DNA of 16,521 bases from an uncultured Dorea sp. Its GTDB lineage: Bacteria; Bacillota_A; Clostridia; Lachnospirales; Lachnospiraceae. The first letter of the stretch is position 1; the number at the start of each line of letters is the position of its first letter. A program made the translations under genes and the position numbers. Shown one piece after another: positions 1 through 7,627 of this stretch. The notes under the pieces were generated by a model. The model saw nothing but the letters and a program-made list of their open reading frames with translations. It was not told where the DNA came from and ran no database searches. The stretch spans positions 1 to 16,521 of the forward strand of contig CAOKJI010000004.1 of assembly GCA_948468495.1 (NCBI GenBank), in the 5' to 3' direction.

Positions 1-334
1 TCAAATCCCCACAGGTAACCAGAAGCGCGCTCACATCCCGGCCCCGGTTTTCCTTAAGAATATACCGGATTCTCTTCCTGCAGGATGCTTCCATATGTAT
101 CCTGGCTTCCTCAAGGACTTCTTCTCTTGACGAAATCAGACAGACATCCATTTCCTCGGGAATCTCGTCAATGTAAGACCAGTAAACAGAAAGCGTATCC
201 ACATAAAACAAATAAATAATCACCGCTGTTTTTTCATAAATTTCAGAACTCACGCTCTTGGCAATACAACTGTTCTTTTCCGGCAATATATAAATTAAAT
301 TATTTTCATATCGTATATCGTATACATTTTTCAT
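1..334 (-). CDS. RgpF-like (rhamnan synthesis F) protein, N-terminal part, cut by window edge
   Basis: An open frame starts at ATG 334 and runs 111 codons to the window edge with no stop, so only the N-terminus is visible. The start follows GGAGGAAGAC, a good ribosome binding site. Near residues 95-106 it reads ENRGRDVSALLV, the Asn-Arg-Gly-Arg-Asp signature typical of the RgpF family (PF05045), whose members act in rhamnose-containing cell-wall polysaccharide and other surface glycan synthesis. The preceding stretch (IYLFYVDTLSVYWSYIDEIP) fits the family's N-terminal Rossmann-like half. It begins 21 bp after the stop of another RgpF-like gene, so it is very likely in the same operon. The missing C-terminus prevents deciding whether it carries extra domains or the Rossmann-like module of its neighbours. 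Confidence 0.75.
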   Translation of the reverse strand, partial: MKNVYDIRYENNLIYILPEKNSCIAKSVSSEIYEKTAVIIYLFYVDTLSVYWSYIDEIPEEMDVCLISSREEVLEEARIHMEASCRKRIRYILKENRGRDVSALLVTCGDL

Positions 335-355
335 GTCTTCCTCCCCGGCGGCACA

Positions 356-1483
356 TCAAAATATATCCTGCGGATAACACAGCTGTCCGGGATCCAGATC
401 CTTATTAACCATTGGATAAACCTCAGAAAATGCTTTCTCTCCCAGCGCCAGAATAACCCCATCGTCAGCTCCAAACTGTATGTCCCTGTATATCATCACA
501 TCCTGATCTTCATCAGCATGATCAGTGATTAGAAACCCGTCTGATCTCCAGCCCTTATATCGGAAATATTCTGCAACACCTTTTCCATAATTACCATGTC
601 CATAAATAAACACTCTTTGATGCTGATGATAAAATTGCTCTAGAAACACCGGATCAAATGGAGCAAGCGGATTAATCCGGTTCTCCTGACATAATCTTTG
701 CATATTCGAATTAATCAGTTTTACATTGTAACTGGAATATTTCTTTATGTAGTCCATAAGTTCCTTCACTTTACCCAGATTTTCCAGACAGACTGCCTTT
801 TTTTTGATAATTGGAAACCCACCATCTTTTATTAATGGATAAAAGTAATGTATACAGGGATTCCTGCCATATACGATATCAATATCACTTCTATCGCTGA
901 ATGCTTTACTCTGATATCCTTTTTCCGTAAAATATTCTGAAAAATACACCTCAAATCTTTCTACCGTCTCATGATAAGTTCCGGGATATTCAAGGGCATT
1001 CCAGAAATTCCGCCAGTTGGAAGATAAAAACAGTGGCTTCTTACATACCAGAAAATAACTCTGTATATGCCATGGCGTCTCTCTGCCAGTCATAAGCCTG
1101 CTCCCTCCTCCCGGATGCCTGCTCAGCCCCCAGAAATCCGCATCTTCTTCCTCCATCTCCCCAAATACTCCTTTCCACGGATAAAACGGCCCATAAAATG
1201 TATTGTTAAACAGGATGATTTCATCCCAGTTCTCCCATTTTTCATCTATTAATAATTTGGTAAATGCGTCCTTATACGCGCCTGCATCATATCCGTAATT
1301 TTCTCTGATGAATATGATATCCGAATACCGCTCCAGCTTCTTATAATCGGCCCTTTTAACCGTACCATTTACAATAACAATCAGCTTCCCGACAATCTCC
1401 CACATACTGTTCAGCAGATAACATATATAATCATCCGCTAGGCCGTTTTTATCATAAAAAACAAAAATACCCATCCGTTTCAT
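356..1483 (-). CDS. RgpF-like glycan synthesis protein with C-terminal Rossmann-like module
   Basis: This 375-residue protein resembles the RgpF/rhamnan synthesis F family. Residues about 60-72 read RENYGYDAGAYKDAF, a variant of the NRGRD signature, followed by ILFNNTFYGPFYP and DFWGLSRH, both usual in the family. RgpF-like proteins act in the cytoplasm in assembly of rhamnose-containing or related surface polysaccharides; the exact sugar cannot be read here. Residues about 290-375 form a separate module starting RVFIYGHGNYGKG, a strand plus GxGxxG loop, with a second strand ending near ITD. The same module appears in seven other proteins of this cluster. The gene starts 3 bp after the upstream methyltransferase stop, with GGAATAAG as ribosome binding site. 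It is shorter than full RgpF proteins (over 500 residues in streptococci), so a divergent or partial family member is possible. Confidence 0.8.
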   Translation of the reverse strand: MKRMGIFVFYDKNGLADDYICYLLNSMWEIVGKLIVIVNGTVKRADYKKLERYSDIIFIRENYGYDAGAYKDAFTKLLIDEKWENWDEIILFNNTFYGPFYPWKGVFGEMEEEDADFWGLSRHPGGGSRLMTGRETPWHIQSYFLVCKKPLFLSSNWRNFWNALEYPGTYHETVERFEVYFSEYFTEKGYQSKAFSDRSDIDIVYGRNPCIHYFYPLIKDGGFPIIKKKAVCLENLGKVKELMDYIKKYSSYNVKLINSNMQRLCQENRINPLAPFDPVFLEQFYHQHQRVFIYGHGNYGKGVAEYFRYKGWRSDGFLITDHADEDQDVMIYRDIQFGADDGVILALGEKAFSEVYPMVNKDLDPGQLCYPQDIF

Positions 1484-1486
1484 GTC

Positions 1487-2371
1487 TTATTCCTGCGCCC
1501 TGACTGGTCTGGGATATTCCGTAGATTTTACGACATCTGCAAGGCTTACGTTTTCCCATTTCAGTTCATCTGTTTCCCGTATCTTCTGGCCTAAATATTC
1601 CGAAAATCTTCCTTCTATCAAATTGGAACATCCTCTTTTTATACAGCGCATTCCAAACTTCTCCGGAAATAAAATATCCAAGGCGTTTTCACTGAATTGG
1701 AAAAAATGCCATGGTCTCTCATGGGTTGAATAGGAGTAATGTGTCTCGATAAAAACATGTCCATTAAGTTTTAACAGTTTAATCATCTCTGTGGAAACTT
1801 TCCAGGGCATTGCCAGATGCTCAAAGACCGCACTGCTAAAAATCAGATCGAATTTTTTATTAAAATACCTGCTTAATTCATGGGCGTCTCCCACGACATC
1901 AACATTTTCGCCAGCATAATAATCAAATCCCGTATAATTGGCATGTGTAAAATATCTGCGAAAGCATGCGCCTGTAACTACTCTTGCTCCTACTTCTAAT
2001 ACCTCCATCCCTTCCTTATCATACATCTCCTGCAAATATGCAATCCAATTCCCATGTTTAATATCAGAATCTACAAAAACGTCCGGCGCACTATAAATGT
2101 CTGCCGCAATCCGGTAATTCAAGATGCCAAGTTTCTTTAACTGTTCTTCAACTTCTGAAAACTCTCTTACCGCTATGACAATTTCATACTCCCTGTAATT
2201 ACACATATACTCTTCCATATTGATAATCGGGAGCCTGTTTTCAAATAATTCACCTTCTAATTTAAGATCATTATCTATTACGGCAACAATCTTAAAATTC
2301 CTTTCCGAATTATAAAAACACTTTTTTCCAAAATATCCCGCGCCAAATAACACAACATTCTCTTTAAACAT
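1487..2371 (-). CDS. SAM-dependent class I methyltransferase with N-terminal Rossmann-like module
   Basis: This is a two-part 294-residue protein. Residues 1-95 are a Rossmann-like module: VVLFGAGYFGKKC is a strand with a GxGxxG loop, and VAVIDND is a second strand ending in acidic residues. Residues about 115-260 are a class I (Methyltransf_11-like) methyltransferase: EVLEVGARVVTGAC is motif I, TGFDYYAGENVDVVGDAHEL holds the acidic ribose-binding position and the post-II Asp-Ala, and FDLIFSSAVFEHL is the motif with the family's typical E-H pair. It probably methylates a sugar or nucleotide-sugar for the glycan made by this cluster; the substrate is unknown. It overlaps the upstream GT4 gene by 8 bp, which suggests translational coupling. 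AAGGA lies 9 bp before the ATG. Confidence 0.85.
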   Translation of the reverse strand: MFKENVVLFGAGYFGKKCFYNSERNFKIVAVIDNDLKLEGELFENRLPIINMEEYMCNYREYEIVIAVREFSEVEEQLKKLGILNYRIAADIYSAPDVFVDSDIKHGNWIAYLQEMYDKEGMEVLEVGARVVTGACFRRYFTHANYTGFDYYAGENVDVVGDAHELSRYFNKKFDLIFSSAVFEHLAMPWKVSTEMIKLLKLNGHVFIETHYSYSTHERPWHFFQFSENALDILFPEKFGMRCIKRGCSNLIEGRFSEYLGQKIRETDELKWENVSLADVVKSTEYPRPVRAQE

Positions 2372-3443
2372 TTCTTAATTCCTTTTCTAATCGTTCTCCA
2401 AATGCTGCCATCGTAAAATATTCACAGTATGTCTTTCTTGCTTCCTCCCCAATCCTGTTCAGCGCTTCCCGATTTTCCACGCAGTATGTCATCTGCCTAG
2501 CCAAACTACCTGCATCGCCCGTCCTGCATATCAGGCCGTTTTCCCCATGCCTGACAAACTCCGCCATTCCTGCCACGTCACATATAATGCATGTCTTTCC
2601 ATACATCATCGCTTCTGTAGCAACAAGAGACATTGTTTCCTGTGCAGAGACAATTACCAGAACGTCGATTTTATCATACTCGCTCTCCATATCCTTTCGT
2701 TCTAATCCCCCGATACATTTCACGCATTTGTCCTGAAATGTACTTATTTCCCTCTTTACTTCATCAACATATTCTTCATTCCCACCTGCTTCTCCAATAA
2801 TAAGAAACAAATTTTCTTTTTGATAAACTTCATCCAACAGTTTGATTGCTTCCAGATACAATAACTGTTGTTTAACCGGATGGATTGTGCCAATCAGCGC
2901 AAATGTCAGTTTATTATCTTTTTGCACTTCTGAATTTCTCTTCAAATCAGGAATTCCATAAGGCAATACTCCTATGGTACACTCTTTCACATTCTTAACA
3001 AAATTCTTTCTTGCTACATTACTTACCGCATAAAAATTCAATAGAGAAGAATGTATCTCTCCTAAAATCCTGTCTTTCCAAAACTCCATAGACGGATAAA
3101 TGATATCACTTTCATGCAGCCATACTAATGCTTTCCTATGCTTTCCAATCTCCAAAGCACACAGCAGCATAGGATACGTATTTACGATTATTTTTTGAAA
3201 ATCTTCTATCCAAAAAAGCTCCTCCCATCTGGCAAATCTAAGATTGGGATATATTAAAAATGTAATTCCTTTTTTTCGGAATTCATTAATAAAATTTATA
3301 TCTCCGTCTGGCGCCGCTATCACTGCCTTATACCCTCTGTTTTGCAATTCCAGTGCCGAATATACAGCCGTAATCGAACCGCCGTGATATCCAAGCGCTG
3401 ATGTGATAATCAGGCATTTACACACACTCTTTTTTATCTGCAA
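2364..3443 (-). CDS. GT4-family glycosyltransferase (TTG start)
   Basis: This 359-residue GT-B enzyme transfers a sugar from an activated donor to a growing glycan, probably at the cytoplasmic face of the membrane. The N-terminal half has a glycine loop (ITSALGYHGGSITAVYSALEL); the C-terminal half has FALIGTIHPVKQQLLYLEA and the retaining GT4 E-x7-E motif in ETMSLVATEAMMYGK. It starts with TTG at 3443; GGAGGT lies 5 bp upstream (3449-3454), which supports this start. The first eight codons lie inside the end of the upstream small gene, in another frame. Unlike the GT4 at 11415-12950 it has no N-terminal Rossmann-like module; that module is encoded just upstream as a separate protein, separated only by a one-base frame difference at an A6 run. 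Donor and acceptor sugars are unknown. Confidence 0.87.
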   Translation of the reverse strand: MQIKKSVCKCLIITSALGYHGGSITAVYSALELQNRGYKAVIAAPDGDINFINEFRKKGITFLIYPNLRFARWEELFWIEDFQKIIVNTYPMLLCALEIGKHRKALVWLHESDIIYPSMEFWKDRILGEIHSSLLNFYAVSNVARKNFVKNVKECTIGVLPYGIPDLKRNSEVQKDNKLTFALIGTIHPVKQQLLYLEAIKLLDEVYQKENLFLIIGEAGGNEEYVDEVKREISTFQDKCVKCIGGLERKDMESEYDKIDVLVIVSAQETMSLVATEAMMYGKTCIICDVAGMAEFVRHGENGLICRTGDAGSLARQMTYCVENREALNRIGEEARKTYCEYFTMAAFGERLEKELRNV

Positions 3444-3747
3444 AATAAACCTCCATTTTTCCTTTTTGCTGCTGACTCAGATATTCTGTAAAATGAAGAA
3501 TCCTGTCCCTCTGACATCCCTGTTGAAGTAATTGTTCTTTCATTTCCAAAGCATACCCGCTCATAATTACAATTTTATCGAAATTCAGTTTATGTATGTA
3601 CTGCAAGGGATAAATGCAGATTCCTTCCTGCCTTTTTCCCTGCATTTTTTCATTATTATCAAGAAATGCAACAATAGTATCATCTGCAGCAATATTCTTC
3701 CTGTTTTTCCTGTAAAACTCTCCTATCCCAAAAATTACTAGTTTCAT
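3418..3747 (-). CDS. Stand-alone small Rossmann-like module protein
   Basis: This 109-residue protein consists only of the module found fused to seven other proteins in this window. MKLVIFGIGEFYRKN is strand one with a GxG loop, IVAFLDNNEKMQGK is strand two ending in Asp-Asn-Asn, and FDKIVIMSGYALEMKEQL is a later strand and helix. The fold resembles the N-terminal NAD- or nucleotide-sugar-binding domain of PglD-type and related proteins, but no enzyme domain follows, so no reaction can be assigned. The start is preceded by AAGGA at 9 bp spacing. Its end overlaps the next gene, a GT4, by 26 bp. The order module then GT4 copies the fused layout of the 11415-12950 protein, so it may work as a partner of that GT4 or be half of a split gene. 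Confidence 0.75.
   Translation of the reverse strand: MKLVIFGIGEFYRKNRKNIAADDTIVAFLDNNEKMQGKRQEGICIYPLQYIHKLNFDKIVIMSGYALEMKEQLLQQGCQRDRILHFTEYLSQQQKGKMEVYFADKKECV
3449..3454 (-). promoter_or_regulatory. Ribosome binding site that decides the TTG start at 3443
   Basis: Reading the minus strand, GGAGGT is followed by five bases and then TTG. This strong site lies inside the coding end of the small Rossmann-like gene and supports independent initiation of the GT4 gene, arguing against reading the pair only as a broken single gene. Confidence 0.65.
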
Positions 3748-3807
3748 TCAATTCATTCCTTTTTTACTTGTTCTGTTTTTCTTCTATTCCCTGAACCTGA
3801 TCCCGTC

Positions 3808-5319
3808 TCAATCAAAAATCAAAGAAATCAAAGAATATATTTTCTCTAGCTCAATCCCCCCTGCAGACAGCTCGTCTATAATCTCATTTTCCCTGACAGG
3901 ATTGCACACAACAATTCCATCCGCCTCATTTTTCTCAAATAAACCTTTCAATTCTTGTGGAGAGACGACCGGCACACCCTTATATGTTTCACCCAGCCGC
4001 TGAAATTGTTTATCCGATATATATACCGAAAATGCTTCGTTTTCGCTTAAGATATCCTTTAACGTCAAATCCAAGAGATCTGTCACTGCATACAATATGA
4101 TTCGTTTTATGCCAAACCGGCGCAGCATACCCCCAACCGATTTACCACGAATTTTTATATCAAGATATTTCTGCAGTATATCGTACTGATACAGGCAGCG
4201 TTCATCGCGGGAGAGCATCGCTGATCTGGTATATTTTTTTATTGCCTCTTCCAGCAAACCATTCTCTGCTAAATCCTTAAAAAAGGATTCTCTGTTTTCG
4301 TTTCGGGAAACACTACTCCAAAAAGCACTGTTATTCCTGTATATCGCATCAAGCGAAACCTCTCTAAACTGTAAGTAATCCTTAATTCCGTCCCACAGTT
4401 CCAATCCCTTCGCTGAACAGACAATAACACTACTCACTCCGGGATTTATATCTGTTCCAGAGAGTTCCCTCTCAACGCCCCAGAAATCACCTATTACAAT
4501 ATCCGCCCCCGCCGAAAATTCCTTGGCATTACATTGATAACAAGAGGGCCGCAGGAATAAATTTTGTAAAAACCCCTGCATATACAAGTCATCCTTATGG
4601 GACTTCAAATAAGAATACCGCTCAAACACTATAGATACACTAAAATCTTTCCATCCATAAGACTTGTCCCTGAAAGAAACTTTCCTGATCGCACTTTCGG
4701 CATATTGCCCTTTCTTTAAATCCAGATATTTCTTCCAGATATCTGGCGACGGCGTACCATGACATATTACCGAAACAGTAAATAATTTTTCCTCATACCC
4801 TTTTATGAATTCTAACAACGCCGAAATCTGACAAGGTGTTCCGGAATACAACACCGTATGCCCCGACTTTAAATCCTCCAGAACCTGTCTGTATGTTCCA
4901 GCTGTATCGCTCTGTACATATTTTGACCCCATCAGAGCCAAAATCCCTTTCATTTCTGTAACCCGTCTATGCTTTACCATAAAATCAGCATCAAAGGCCG
5001 CGCCATAAACAATACCTCCGATTGCAATCATATTTCTTGCCAGAAAATAAAACACACCGCCGCTGCTGCTGTCCAGCCTGATTAATGACTCCCTGCTCCA
5101 TGCTGCAAATGCTGTTTTTTGGAAACACAAACTGTCCTTACGATGTATGTATCCAACACATACATCTCTGCATTTTCCACATTGTATACATTTTTTTTCG
5201 TCAATTTCTGGATATAAAAACCCTTCTTCATCTGCTGACATTACGATGCAGTGCGCAGGGCAGCTCCATTCACACGCTCTGCACCCAGTACATAATTCTT
5301 TTTCTATTATATATTTCAT
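3808..5319 (-). CDS. Iron-sulfur FrhB/FdhB-family oxidoreductase with C-terminal module
   Basis: The 503-residue protein begins with two [4Fe-4S] ferredoxin motifs, CTGCRACEWSC and CIQCGKCRDVC, within residues 10-55. It then matches the coenzyme F420 hydrogenase/dehydrogenase beta-subunit family (PF04432/PF04422): DSSSGGVFYFLARN, YGAAFD, KYVQSD, LYSGTPCQISAL, VICHGTPSP and ADIVIGDFWG. In bacterial polysaccharide clusters this family is common next to pyruvyl transferases; the F420 name reflects the family, and F420 use is not implied here. Residues about 404-503 (KRIILYAVTDLLD through GVPVVSPQELKG) look like the cluster's Rossmann-like module with a degraded glycine loop. The gene starts with a 4-bp ATGA overlap on the pyruvyl transferase stop, so the two products are probably made together. 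A redox modification of the glycan, perhaps of the pyruvyl group, is a hypothesis only. Confidence 0.88.
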   Translation of the reverse strand: MKYIIEKELCTGCRACEWSCPAHCIVMSADEEGFLYPEIDEKKCIQCGKCRDVCVGYIHRKDSLCFQKTAFAAWSRESLIRLDSSSGGVFYFLARNMIAIGGIVYGAAFDADFMVKHRRVTEMKGILALMGSKYVQSDTAGTYRQVLEDLKSGHTVLYSGTPCQISALLEFIKGYEEKLFTVSVICHGTPSPDIWKKYLDLKKGQYAESAIRKVSFRDKSYGWKDFSVSIVFERYSYLKSHKDDLYMQGFLQNLFLRPSCYQCNAKEFSAGADIVIGDFWGVERELSGTDINPGVSSVIVCSAKGLELWDGIKDYLQFREVSLDAIYRNNSAFWSSVSRNENRESFFKDLAENGLLEEAIKKYTRSAMLSRDERCLYQYDILQKYLDIKIRGKSVGGMLRRFGIKRIILYAVTDLLDLTLKDILSENEAFSVYISDKQFQRLGETYKGVPVVSPQELKGLFEKNEADGIVVCNPVRENEIIDELSAGGIELEKIYSLISLIFD

Positions 5320-6371
5320 GTTTTTATAACTTCTCTTAAAAATTCCATTGATTCTATTCTGAATTTTTCTATTTCATTTTTAATTTTTTTGAAATCAATT
5401 AATTTATTGACTTCTTTCAGTCCTTTCATCCGCGTAATTATCCGGTCTGAGATATCCGCATAATTCGCCAGCGTATCAAACCGGCTCCTCATACTCTTTA
5501 TAATATAAGAATAAAAAGGAACCTCAAACTGGATGGAAAATAATGTTCCATGATAGGAATTCGTTACTACAAAATCTGCATTTTTTATGTACCATAAAAA
5601 ATCTTCTATTCCTTCGTAATACATACATCTTCCGCCTTGAAAGAACATTCTTGAATCTGCCCCGTATACAGAATGTATGATCCGAAGTTTAAAAAAACGT
5701 GCAAGCATATTTGCCAGCTCAATGCCCCGGAGTAAATTCTGATCATCCCTTAACCAATAAAAAAAGAGAAAAGGCCCATCCTCTTTCTTATCAGGATTAA
5801 TTACCATTATATAATCCTCTGCTCTTAACAAAAGTGTAGGATCTATAACAACATGGCATTCCTTTCCTGATAATTTTGCTAAGTATTCTGCATGCTCCTT
5901 TTCTCTTACGGATATTGTCTGAAAGTGTGGGAGCAAATTGATAAGTTCTTCTTCCCTCTTTCTAATCTCATTAACAGAAAGTCCCATACTGGCAGCATAT
6001 GAGAATTTATAAACATCCTCCTGAACATTTGGAAAAAAATATTCTTTAAATTGTGGCGCCATACACCAGATTTGATCGCTTCCCGCACAACAATAATCAT
6101 AGCCCTTTCCATCTATCAGGAAAACCGGGTACGGGGCAAGATGGCAATACATGTTTAAAAACGCTTCAAACAATTGCCTTTTTTGAAAGAACATCTGCTT
6201 TTCCTTTTCCGTTGTCCACACTTTTACATATTGAAATTCAGGCGGTCGATAATCGATAATCTCTGCACAGATCTCTTCAAATCCGTTTAGCACCCTCTGT
6301 AAAGCATAACACTGTAATACAGCGCCATAATTATCCGCAAAATGAAATGTCGCAATTCCTATTTTCTTCAT
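5316..6371 (-). CDS. Polysaccharide pyruvyl transferase family protein
   Basis: The 351-residue protein matches the polysaccharide pyruvyl transferase family (PF04230; CsaB, WcaK and AmsJ are relatives), which transfers pyruvate from phosphoenolpyruvate onto a sugar as a ketal and gives the polymer negative charge. The N-terminal signature ATFHFADNYGAVLQCYAL is intact, as are the central GSDQIW (in CCAGSDQIWCMAP) and the late VTNSYHGTLFSIQFEVPF with its conserved His. The length is normal. The start is ATG 6371 with GGGAG about 10 bp upstream, 5 bp after the preceding GT2 stop. Its stop overlaps the start of the iron-sulfur oxidoreductase by 4 bp, a pairing often seen in capsule and exopolysaccharide loci. 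Some relatives in this family act on other acceptors, so pyruvylation itself is inferred. Confidence 0.9.
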   Translation of the reverse strand: MKKIGIATFHFADNYGAVLQCYALQRVLNGFEEICAEIIDYRPPEFQYVKVWTTEKEKQMFFQKRQLFEAFLNMYCHLAPYPVFLIDGKGYDYCCAGSDQIWCMAPQFKEYFFPNVQEDVYKFSYAASMGLSVNEIRKREEELINLLPHFQTISVREKEHAEYLAKLSGKECHVVIDPTLLLRAEDYIMVINPDKKEDGPFLFFYWLRDDQNLLRGIELANMLARFFKLRIIHSVYGADSRMFFQGGRCMYYEGIEDFLWYIKNADFVVTNSYHGTLFSIQFEVPFYSYIIKSMRSRFDTLANYADISDRIITRMKGLKEVNKLIDFKKIKNEIEKFRIESMEFLREVIKT

Positions 6372-6376
6372 TTCTG

Positions 6377-7627
6377 TCAGCTCTCCCTATAATGATTCAG
6401 ACTTTCCTCTATTTCAAATTCAGGGTAAAATACATCCTGAGTCATACAAAAACCAAATGTATGAAGATTTTCTGCAATATCCGAATGGTTACGGAGCAAC
6501 ACAATAAGATACATTTTCTTTACATTTATTTTTCTGGGGGAAATCACATTCTCGCTATCCCATTTTGTCTGATCTGAATCGACAAATCCCCTTATAGAAA
6601 TATCTGCATATTTTTCCAAATACTTTTTTAATTTTATATTTTTATCGCAGAATCCCCAAATCCAGCATTGCCTTCCTCTTCCCGTATCCGCAAAACTTTT
6701 AAAAAGCTTTTCCACCTCCTCTTTGATATACCTATTTTCCTCTTCCTCATAATTATTGTTTAAAATCATATCCCATTTACAATACTGTTCCTGCAGGCAG
6801 ACCAGATGACGCAGTAACTGTATGTATTCTACCGGCAGAATGTTCTCCATCTCGCGAAGGATATGAATCTTTAGTTCCTTTAATTCATAAAATCTTCTGC
6901 ACCAATTCGTTATGCCATGAATATTATGGCTATGGCTGCCGCGCCTTTCCACATAATAAAAGAGTATTTCATTAATATAGTACGTCTTATATTGATAGGT
7001 AACCGGCAAAAGCAGCTGCCAGTTTTGTCCGGCTCTTGACGGATAAATTTTCTTTTGCGGAAGCACATCAAACAAGGCTTCTGTCCTAATCATATATAAT
7101 CCGGGCGTACACCTTGCTTTTTCAAATAAAAGATTTTCAAACATATTCCCAACCATATGCCGATTATCCAAATACCCTGTCACATATTCTGTATTGTCTT
7201 CCCCTACAATAGCGCCTCTGCAGCACACAACAGACACATTTTTATTGTCATTCAAACATTTTATCTTTTTCTCTACATGATGTTCTGCGAGGAAATCATC
7301 TGCGTCAACCCACATAAGGTATTCACCTTCCACACTAGGAAGCGCCGTATTAATTGCCGCAGCCTGTCCTTGATTTTCCTGTTCAATATAAGCATACATT
7401 ATCCCAATCTTCTGAAATAATGGAATGTAAGAGTCAAAAACCTTTTTAGTTTCATCTGTAGAACCGTCATTCACAAAGATTAACTGAATATAGGTATATG
7501 TCTGTTTACAGAACGAATCCAACAGACGCGATAAAAACTGCTCATTATTGTAACAAGGTACAATGACGCTCACTAATCCTGGTTTAAAATTCATGTTTGT
7601 CCAATTCATCTTTTCCACAAGTCCCAT
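6377..7627 (-). CDS. GT2 glycosyltransferase with C-terminal Rossmann-like module
   Basis: The 416-residue protein has a GT-A (GT2) domain in residues about 18-230: VSVIVPCYNNEQFLSRLLDS, FVNDGSTDET with the nucleotide-binding Asp residues, QENQGQAAAINTAL and the DxD-type motif MWVDADDF. It should transfer a sugar from an NDP-sugar to a lipid-linked or protein-linked acceptor. Residues about 319-416 (RQCWIWGFCDKNIKLKKYLE then IRGFVDSDQTK) are a diverged copy of the cluster's module; the usual GxGxxG is reduced to GFCDKN. The ATG at 7627 overlaps the upstream gene by 22 bp. In-frame ATGs at 7609 and 7594 are alternatives, and the one at 7609 has a GGAAAAG site close by, so the start is uncertain by up to 11 codons. 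Confidence 0.87.
   Translation of the reverse strand: MGLVEKMNWTNMNFKPGLVSVIVPCYNNEQFLSRLLDSFCKQTYTYIQLIFVNDGSTDETKKVFDSYIPLFQKIGIMYAYIEQENQGQAAAINTALPSVEGEYLMWVDADDFLAEHHVEKKIKCLNDNKNVSVVCCRGAIVGEDNTEYVTGYLDNRHMVGNMFENLLFEKARCTPGLYMIRTEALFDVLPQKKIYPSRAGQNWQLLLPVTYQYKTYYINEILFYYVERRGSHSHNIHGITNWCRRFYELKELKIHILREMENILPVEYIQLLRHLVCLQEQYCKWDMILNNNYEEEENRYIKEEVEKLFKSFADTGRGRQCWIWGFCDKNIKLKKYLEKYADISIRGFVDSDQTKWDSENVISPRKINVKKMYLIVLLRNHSDIAENLHTFGFCMTQDVFYPEFEIEESLNHYRES

Noticed and set aside
3430..3435. A6 run as a classical -1 programmed frameshift site
   Set aside because: Reaching the GT4 frame needs a +1 shift (or loss of one A), a -1 shift leads elsewhere, and the heptamer in the zero frame is T-AAA-AAA, not a canonical X-XXY-YYZ site. 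The GT4 also has its own ribosome site.
3748..3807. Possible internal promoter in the 60-bp gap inside the glycan operon
   Set aside because: The gap is purine-rich on the minus strand and shows no paired -35/-10 boxes or hairpin; it holds only the ribosome site of the next gene.
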